Of a DNA stretch of 64,000 bases, positions 47,759 through 64,000 are shown one piece after another (the first letter of the stretch is position 1; each line of letters starts with the position of its first letter). Both the position numbers and the translations under genes were made by a program. The stretch covers positions 1,674,001-1,738,000 of the forward strand of contig CAVNZM010000011.1 in assembly GCA_963693365.1 (NCBI GenBank), given 5' to 3'. The notes under the pieces are model-generated. The model was not told the DNA's origin. It searched no databases and worked only from the letters and a program-made list of their open reading frames with translations. The DNA comes from Amoebidium appalachense. Taxonomy: Eukaryota; Ichthyosporea.

Positions 47759-48048
47759 GGGGGTTTCTTTTAGCATTTCGGGCCGGGTCGGGTCAGAGGG
47801 GAATCTAGCTATATGATTGGCGTGCTGCGCATCAGCTGCGCACCATCGTTTTGCCGGCAGCAGGGTACAGATGCGCTATAATACAACAAAAAAAGAAAAA
47901 GAAAAGGGAAAAAAAGGAAATACGGAAGGGAATAATAATAATAAAGCGTTAGAAAGAAGATTACAGTTCATATCATGTTATATGCTGAACAAATATCTTG
48001 ACCCGGAAGTTCTGGAATGGGGACAATTAATCGGCCGAAAAGAAACCC
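47759..48048 (+). mobile_element. MITE-like element with terminal inverted repeats
   Basis: 290 bases from GGGGGTTTCTTTTAG to CGAAAAGAAACCC, which are imperfect inverted complements. Contains GGGTCGGGTCAGAGGGGAAT and GATTGGCGTGCTGCGCA, also found in the copy at 54312-54619. No coding capacity, as expected of a non-autonomous DNA transposon. Confidence 0.72.
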
Positions 48049-49745
48049 TGTGCGGCAACGTCACAGTGACGTTGTTAGCAACGCAGCCAATCAGATCCGG
48101 CCAGTAAATTAATTGGGTAACGTAACGTTCCCCATAGATGGATGATCTATTCTACGATATCAAAATGTTCTAAAAACCTCAGGATTTGTGTTTCACGGTC
48201 TCTGGTATAACTTGGGAAACGAACAATCTACTACTACAACATACTGAATCATTGATAGGGGTTAATCATAGCACTTGTAACAATTTTTTTCTAAAGTAAA
48301 TGAAACATGCACACAAGCGGCAACAGATGATTATCCACACATAGCTATAGCGTGCCAGCCCGGCATAAAACAATAAAAAAAGTAGGAATATGGTGTGGAT
48401 AATATCACTGGATAAGCCTAGGAAATTCGATGATGGGCACATTCAATGATGACCTTCAGTCTTGAGTCGCGGTCGTACAGTGTAGGCTGTGTGTCTGATT
48501 TTCATTGTTTTTCGACCATTATTCTGTACGCTTAAGGAGCTTTACAAATAGATTTTTCAAGTCTTCTACCTATTCCTTCACATGAGCCCGACTCGAAGCA
48601 AAGGAAAAAAGACATACGCGTATGCCGAATAGTCATATACATACGAAAACTCCGAAAAGTGCCACGGTGCCACAGCATCCGATCCTCCCAAACTCTGAAT
48701 TCCTGAGCGGTGCGTGTCCGACTTACGATAGGGTGTAGGAACTTTGATCATGACAGGTATGTATAGTACCTTTGCAGTTTGTACAAGAAACTCGTCTTCT
48801 TCTAACATTACACTATATAGCCAATAGTAGTTAAATATGTATAAATCTGGAAGCCTTGGAGGTAACTGCAGGGGCGGGCAGGCTGTGAAAAGTTCCATGT
48901 CAGATAACAAAAGGTGTACCATGCATGATCACGATGTGGCGGCCCTCTGAGTAGGGGTCCCTACCGGAAGAAAGCCAAATTTCAATGCTGTCAATATTGT
49001 GGGTAGCCGGACCGGAGTTGGGATGGTGTTTGCTCTTCATAGGGGTTTTGCCATCACAGTGCAATCACTATAAAGAAATGAAAAGTTGTTGTTTTCTTTT
49101 TGACTTCACTTATCAACCGCTAGAAGTGTAAGTATGCACGAGGCGTCGGCATACTTCGAAGGCAAAGAACGTTTTTAAGGGGAAAATAATTTTCAAACCC
49201 CAATGGGGGGGTTTCCACTGACTCAAGACTTTGGATCCGGTGCCCAAGGAATCATGAAGGAGATCCAGTCAGGTAGAGAGTCAGGTAGGATACAACAGAT
49301 TGAATGTTCCACGAATGAACAAAAACGGCATTTCATTATTGTAGTATGTAGCATATGTAGTAAGAAAAGGAACATGTGAGTCGGTTTTCAACTCAATGAT
49401 AGCCCACATACAATTAAAGTTACTTGCATCACTTTATAGGACCTGTGCCTTTTTGGCTTCCAAATGGCCAGTGCAACTCCAGGTTTCACCGTTACCTTCC
49501 CATGCAGCCCAAATCGGCTTGTTCTCACCCCCACAGATGTTCTTACAGGAGCCCTCTCTCTGTCTCGTTCAAGCACTTTTTGAACCAAGGCTCTACTGGT
49601 ACCCCTTTCTTATTCCCCACCCACAAGCTTCGGAGCGTTTTTGCGCTCTGCTATAGCCACCAGATTGAGTATGGCTTCACTATGAAAGACCTGCATGTGA
49701 CTTAGTCATGATACACCTCGCCATAAGAATTTTAAACCATACGAC

Positions 49746-51237
49746 ATGGAACAAGTAGAAATGCACAGTTCAGCGGCCTTTACAGCGTGGACTGATTCCC
49801 AACTGGGGATCTTAAACAATGTCAGTAAGGTATCGTCTGTTGTGGGCCTTTTTGGCTCCAGTCTGATAGTAATGTTGTACCTTCGAACCCCATCTTCGTT
49901 GATTCTCTCCCATCACGTCGTGTTGCTCTGTCTGAGCCTCTGTGAGATAATTGTGGCTTCGGGGTATCTTATCGGCACGTGGAGCTTCCAGTCGGAGGTG
50001 CTGTGTCAGGCACAGGTGAGCACATGGGAGCACGTGTCTCTGTGCGTGTGTCTCTGAATGTGTGTCTGTAGATGTATGCCTCTGTATGTTTGTCTCTGTG
50101 CGTGTGTCTCTGTATGTGTGTCTGTAGATGTGTGCCTCTGTATGTGTGCCTCTGTATGTGTGCCTCTGTATGTTTGTCTCTGTGCGTGTGTCTCTGTATG
50201 TGTGTCTGTAGATGTGTGCCTCTGTATGTGTGCCTCTGTATGTTTGTCTCTGTGCGTGTGTCTCTGTATGTGTGTCTGTAGATGTGTGCCTCTGTATGTT
50301 TGTCTCTGTGCGTGTGTCTCTGTGCGTGTGTCATTGTATGTGTGTCTGTAGATGTGTGCCTCTGTATGTGTGCCTTTGTATGTGTGCCTCTGTGTGTCCC
50401 AGGCTGTATGTGTCTCTATGTGTCTTTGTATGTGTGTGTCTATATGTGTGTCTTTGTGTGGGTGTCTGTCTGTATGGATGTCTTTGTATGCGCATCTCTG
50501 TATGTGTCTCTGCATACGTGTCAGTATGTGTGTCTCTGTGCATGTGTGTCTCTCTCTGTGTGTGTGTGTCTGTGTGTCTCTCTGTGTGTCTCTGTCTCAT
50601 GGTGTGTGCCTGCATGTGTGCCTCTGTGTGTCTCCCTGTGTGCACTCTGTATGTGTGTCTCAGTATGTATGTTTCCCACTTGTGTAGGCTTATCAGGGAC
50701 TGTACCTGTGGTATCTTTACCGTGCTCCTGGTGTGCATGTGGTAACCTTTTGGCCAAGTCGGTATCTTTAGAGAGTAAATACTCGACGTGTATGTGTTTA
50801 CCGCACTGCGCTTCAGATTATGCAAAAGTTTTGTGGGCGTGATTGTGCAGGCATACTCAACTGGTGTTTTAAAGCTTGAAGTCTAACAGCCAGCATAATT
50901 TTTTGCCCCACATCAAAGCATCACTTGGCCTAAGTTCAACCACATTCTTTCCATATGCACTCACAAGTATTTACATTTGCACGTTTTCCTGATATTGTCG
51001 GCGCGGCACCTTGCTTTTCAATGCAACGAACGAATTTTGAGCAACCCCACACGAACCGTGTGCAACCATGCGCATAACCTGAGCAGGGCTTCGCGCGCGC
51101 GCGCACACGCACACACACACACAACACACACGCACACAAAACACACACACAGAAAAACAGAAACACGCATGCACGCACATGCACACAAACACACACACAC
51201 ACACAGACACACACACACACACACACACACACAACAC

Positions 51238-51316
<79 letters not shown>

Positions 51317-52016
51317 TCACGCACAAATGCCACCACCAAAACTAATCCCTCTTCACTCTGCAGGGCACGCTCATCCAGCTTGGTCTCTCTGCCGGCCTCT
51401 ACCACGTTGCACTAGCCACCGACATGTTTCTAAAAATAGTCGTCGGCTACACGGACGAAATGACACGACGGATCCTTCCCTTTTTCCATACGGCCTGCCT
51501 GCTATACCCCGTGGTTAGTGCAATCACGTGTTTGACGTTGGGCCTGTACGGGCCAAGTGGGCAGTGGTGTTGGCTGGAGAGGGGGGAGCTACGCATCTAT
51601 CTATTCTACATACCGGTGTGGATCGTCATACTGTATGTGCTGTGTGTGATGGTGTGTCTGAGCTGGAAGATAATCGAGGTCAGATTCAAACTGTCCAGAG
51701 CCGCTGTACAGCACCGTGCAAGTTTGTGCGCTGTCTTGCAGGTGACATTCCCCCCCCCTCTCCCAAATTCCCCCAACTCCCCTCACCAGCCTGTCTTGTT
51801 CTCCATTTGTTCTCCGAACACATGCCCTTAACACAGGGGCGCACCCGTACGCACACACACGCATGCTTTCCCCACTAACACTAAGTAGACTGCACGCTTG
51901 CACCATTTGAGAACGAGTTTTTTCTTTTAAAGTTTTTCTTTTTCTTTTCTTTTTTCTTTCTTCCTGTTTTTGGTGGTGGTGGTGGGGGGGGGGTGGGAGC
52001 GGTGTGTGTGTGTGTG

Positions 52017-52047
<31 letters not shown>

Positions 52048-52275
52048 AGGGGGAGGGGAGAGGAGGGAAGGGAGCAGAGGGGGGAGGGGGGGGGGGGGGG
52101 CGGGTGTGTGTGTGTGGGGGGGGAGGGGGGGGGGGGGGGGGGGGGGGATGGACGGGGAAAATGGAGGGTGCACACAAAGAGTGGGAAGGGATCTGTTTAA
52201 ATAAGTTCTTGATAGGGGATTTTGTTATGGTCACTCGGACTGTTGATGTATAGAATTGGTGGGAAAGGGAGTCAA

Positions 52276-52313
<38 letters not shown>

Positions 52314-52947
52314 TAGAATGGGGTCATGTCCACAGCAGGCCACTGACCGAGCTGACCCCGTGCAGGTCATGTGCTACTCCGGCATGTTCATACTCATGTG
52401 GCTGCCGGGCTCGGCAAATCGCATAGCCAACTGGGTCAGTGGGGTCTACAGCTACCCGATATCCCTGCTACATGCCGTATGTGTTCCTGCGATTGGAATG
52501 GGAAATTTCGTGGTGTTAATTGCGCCTGGGCTATACCGTAAATGGAAGCTAGGAGGTCAGGTCCGCTCGCTGCACTTAGGAAATATGGACAAGACCGTAA
52601 GCTCCAATGCTGGCCACTCCCACACAAATGTACATGGCCGGGCAACGTTATGTGCACAGTGCGCTTCACTTGCGGCAGGAGTAGATAAAGTGGGCATCGA
52701 CGTGGGGGGGCTCGGTTCGGCATCCGACACTGCACGGGGGGGTTTAAAAGGGCCAAATTCGAGCCTGATGTCGATTGGGGACAAGAAACTTTCACGAACG
52801 AAAAGTGCGATTTCCATGGAGAGCACGGGCCGTGGGTCAACCATGCACGGACCACCCCACCACCACCACATGACAAATGGGAAAATTGCTACTTTGGCGC
52901 CGAGGGGGGTCCAAGAAAATGATGACAGCATGTCAATGATGGTATGA
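49746..52947 (+). CDS. cAMP-receptor-like seven-helix GPCR
   Basis: Three exons in phase 0: 49746-50015, 51364-51741 and 52366-52947; 409 residues. An in-frame stop lies upstream of the ATG. Seven hydrophobic helices can be placed at about residues 25-46, 55-78, 92-116, 127-151, 167-192, 217-240 and 246-271. The extracellular cysteine near residue 88 (VLCQAQ) and the GQWCWL motif before helix 5, the FYIPVW helix 5 and a helix 7 with P-x3-G-x2-N match the Dictyostelium cAR / class E group of GPCRs. The last 130 residues form a Ser/Gly/His-rich cytoplasmic tail. The ligand is unknown; cAMP cannot be assumed outside social amoebae. Confidence 0.85.
50040..50690. repeat. Higher-order GT-rich minisatellite
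   Basis: About 650 bases built from TGTGTGTCTCTGTATGTG, TGTCTGTAGATGTGTGCCTC and CTGTATGTTTGTCTCTGTGC in longer repeated arrays. Fills most of the first half of GPCR intron 1. Confidence 0.9.
51095..51314. repeat. CA microsatellite
   Basis: About 220 bases of CA-rich repeat ending 50 bases before the GPCR exon 2 acceptor. Confidence 0.93.
52018..52147. repeat. Poly(G) block
   Basis: Several G runs in GPCR intron 2; a further G run lies at 52277-52311. Confidence 0.92.
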
Positions 52948-54311
52948 TGAAAATTTGAGATTGACGGTGAAACATGTTTGAATGTGTCCTTTAATGTCAT
53001 TATTGTTATAGAGTTGTTCTCTAATGGTGAAAGCTCAATGTGCTTGCTTACAACAATAGGCAGCCCTCTTACTCCTTGCTTAAATAACGAGTCGTTACGG
53101 CAGGTTTTGAAAGTTATTGTATCCTTGTGCTGATGGCCATAATAATGTCAGAACAATGTTCATGAACGCACGGTTGTTAATTTCTTGCAAGTAATTCTGT
53201 TTGTGAGTCCTCCCCCACCTACACATGCACACTCATTCTACACTGATACTATCATTAACTTTTCTACGCGTGTTGTAAGATAATTTTTAGTTACGCGTGA
53301 TACATAGTTTCAGCATCATGGGGATATTGTTGAATTTAACTATTGCGGCCGTGATAGCTGGCTGGTGTTTGTATGTGTTAACAGAAATGGCGGCCGCAGG
53401 TACGGGCTAATGGTTGTTGCTGATGTAGGTGTTGTGTGTCCATAATGCAATCACCTGATAGCGCTATGTATCATGATGAAGCGAAGTATGCATGTATGTG
53501 GTAACTGTATAATCCAGATATGTTTTATATATAAGCCTTGAAAAACATTAACCTTTTTATTAGCCTAACCCGCACCCGAACTAATGTCATTGAGTAGTTA
53601 TAACAAGCTGGCTGTGCCGGCGCTTTGCAGCGGTCAATAATATTTCATTCTGTCTTCTTGAACACATAGTTAACGAGCATGCATGTTACGGCATATTTCG
53701 AGATATGTTCCGCATCTAATTTAGCAGCTTTAAAAACGTGGACAACACCGTATTGGGGCAAACCCAATCACTACTATTCGGTCGTTAACATCTCTGTTCG
53801 TCGTCGGTGACGTGACGGGGTGGCATTCACAATGGGCTCGTGCTGACGTCATGCTGCCAAATGCCTACCTAGACCGTAGCTGCGTGCTAGACTAATATAA
53901 CATAGTCACCATAGGCTACGGCGGGCCAATATTCATTGGGTCCAAGACGCGTGCAAGGTCTAGATCTGGGTGGTCTTTGTTCTGACGTAAACACGTTTTG
54001 AAATCACTTGGCGCTATGTGTTCATTATGATAATCCAGCGACTCACCGTCACAAGAAAAAATACTCTATATTAATTTAAGCATTAGAGTGCCCCATGGGT
54101 GTCTTCAGCTGAAAACTAACCTATTTATGGTGGGGCGAATGAGCTCGTGGTGTTTCCACTTAGTCTCCAAGGCTATGTACCCACTGGCTTACGTAAGTGG
54201 CCGGGCATTACTACGTACGTCTGCGGCAATGTACATAAAAAAAAAAAAAAAGAAAGAAAAGAAAAGAAAAAAAAACTGGCCGTAGGGAAGACAGCACTCA
54301 AAGTGACTAGT
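52948..54311. other. Intergenic region between convergent genes
   Basis: No gene seen between the GPCR stop and the MITE copy at 54312. It is nearly free of homopolymers until an A-rich run at 54239-54274. Confidence 0.5.
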
Positions 54312-54619
54312 GGTTTCTTTTAGAATTCCGGGCGGGTCGGGTCAGAGGGATTTATAGTTATGTGATTGGCTTGCTGCGCAAAAGAGTCGGTCCCGGTAAC
54401 AGACAAGTTCTGCCGACAACAAGGCACAGATGTGCACAACACAACACACTCGGAAAAAAAAAGAAAAAAAAAAGAAGCCTTAAAAAAAAGAAAGAAAACG
54501 GGAATAACTTCGGAATATCCAAGCGCTAGGAAGAGGATTGCGGTTCGAAATTTTGATTAATATGGCTTGACTCGGATGTGCTGGAATGTGGTTCAATTAT
54601 TCGGCCTAAAAGAAACCCC
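54312..54619 (+). mobile_element. MITE-like element, complete copy
   Basis: 308 bases from GGTTTCTTTTAGAATTCCGG to CGGCCTAAAAGAAACCCC. The ends are inverted complements (GGTTTCTTTTAG), and the interior matches the copies at 47546-48048 (GGGTCGGGTCAGAGGG, GATTGGCTTGCTGCGCA, GGATGTGCTGGAATG). Confidence 0.78.
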
Positions 54620-54645
54620 CTTCAAAATCTCGTGCGTGCAACCAC

Positions 54646-54682
<37 letters not shown>

Positions 54683-54959
54683 ACCTCTTCGAACACACAA
54701 GCATACACAAGAACACACGCACATAGCAGCTGCATTGCAAGGAGCAGTTGTGCATATGCATGCATATGCCCATGGCCATGCTGCACAGGCACACACACAT
54801 GGCATTGCACGTGGGTGAGCTCATGTGTACACTGGGCATCCACACACACGAATACACCCGAGCCACGGCAAACAAGCCAGCACACAGCCCAACACATTGC
54901 CAATGGCAGCGTAACAAAAGGCTGGGGACCATTGGATCAATATCATGCCATGTAGTGAC

Positions 54960-54964
54960 TTTAT

Positions 54965-54965
<1 letters not shown>
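54960..54965 (-). terminator. Polyadenylation signal overlapping the stop codon
   Basis: On the minus strand GACTAAATAAAG holds both the TAA stop of the reductase gene and an AATAAA hexamer that starts at the last base of the stop. If used, the 3' UTR would be only some 15-30 bases. Confidence 0.55.
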
Positions 54966-63669
<8,704 letters not shown>

Positions 63670-64000
63670 TTCCAAAATAACCGGCCAGGTGATGTTAAAA
63701 GTGAAAAGTCTAACACTGCTTTGCAGTTATTCGAGGAGCTGTAGTTCGCTTGGCCCTTGACACATGAACTACCGACACTTTTACAAACGGATAATGTCAC
63801 TCCTACTCCCGGCCTTCCGCTTTTCGCTCTCTCTCTCTCTCTTTTTTTTTTTTTTTTTGGCAGGCTACAAACTGAGCATAGGTGACGTGGCTCATTGACG
63901 TCACGGTTATATAACGATTGGCTAACTGCTCGCGCCAATTTGTTTGATTGGCTGAATAATTCTCAATGCTAGTCATCCGAAATATGTACATCGAAAAAGG
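63670..64000 (-). promoter_or_regulatory. Promoter of the reductase gene
   Basis: Read on the minus strand towards the ATG at 63669: CCAAT boxes at 63951-63947 and 63921-63917, a TATATAA-like box at about 63914-63908 and a full CRE palindrome TGACGTCA at 63903-63896. These lie 230-280 bases before the ATG. An AG/poly(A) run at 63822-63858 would fall in the 5' UTR. The motifs are seen directly; their use is inferred. Confidence 0.6.

Larger units (their letters stand above)
46570..49745. other. Intergenic region with MITE copies
   Basis: No exon could be supported. It is unusually poor in homopolymers. It holds a CA/GC-rich patch (47000-47200), two copies of a TIR element at 47546-48048, and otherwise unassigned AT-rich DNA. 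The GPCR promoter must lie near 49000-49745; no clear TATA box was seen. Confidence 0.5.

Noticed and set aside
50040-50690. CRISPR-like regular repeat array
   Set aside because: Units are GT-rich, variable in length and contiguous, with no unique spacers, in a eukaryotic intron.

Overview
The window is nuclear DNA of a eukaryote with small coding exons set in long introns. Introns and intergenic DNA are full of poly(G)/poly(C) runs, CA/GT/CT microsatellites and dispersed repeats. I read seven genes by joining splice-compatible exons: every proposed exon has AG/GT borders (one exception is noted) and matching phases. A Misato/DML1 gene, a run of calcium-binding EGF exons, a cAMP-receptor-like seven-helix receptor and a degenerate fungal-type zinc cluster together suggest an opisthokont, most likely a unicellular holozoan such as an ichthyosporean. 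That placement is inference.

Layout, left to right. (1) The 5' part of a coilin-like protein on the minus strand, running off the left edge. (2) A 481-residue nuclear protein with a partial Zn2Cys6 motif and an SV40-like nuclear signal, plus strand, 4312-7340. (3) A complete 18-exon Misato/DML1 gene, minus strand, 8487-19377. (4) A complete 9-exon, 14-finger C2H2 protein, plus strand, 20188-31054. (5) About 21 exons, one EGF domain each, plus strand, 31643-46569. Many are damaged, and one is cut by a degenerate LINE at 43906-46231. (6) A 3-exon cAR-like GPCR, plus strand, 49746-52947. (7) A complete 12-exon medium-chain reductase of the prostaglandin/alkenal reductase type with a mitochondrial-like presequence, minus strand, 54965-63669, with TATA, CCAAT and CRE motifs upstream.

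Genes 1/2 and 3/4 are head-to-head pairs with 0.8-1.7 kb between starts; genes 2/3 and 6/7 converge. The products (snRNP/nuclear body, transcription factors, mitochondrial/tubulin-like protein, adhesion-type protein, receptor, reductase) do not form one pathway, so this looks like an ordinary gene neighbourhood.

The most unusual features are structural. Poly(C) runs start within a few to about 45 bases of many 5' splice sites on the sense strand. CA/GT microsatellites themselves supply several splice sites. A family of short interspersed elements ends in a poly(G/C) run. The EGF gene is decaying exon by exon while keeping symmetric 1-1 phases, so damaged exons could be skipped without loss of frame.
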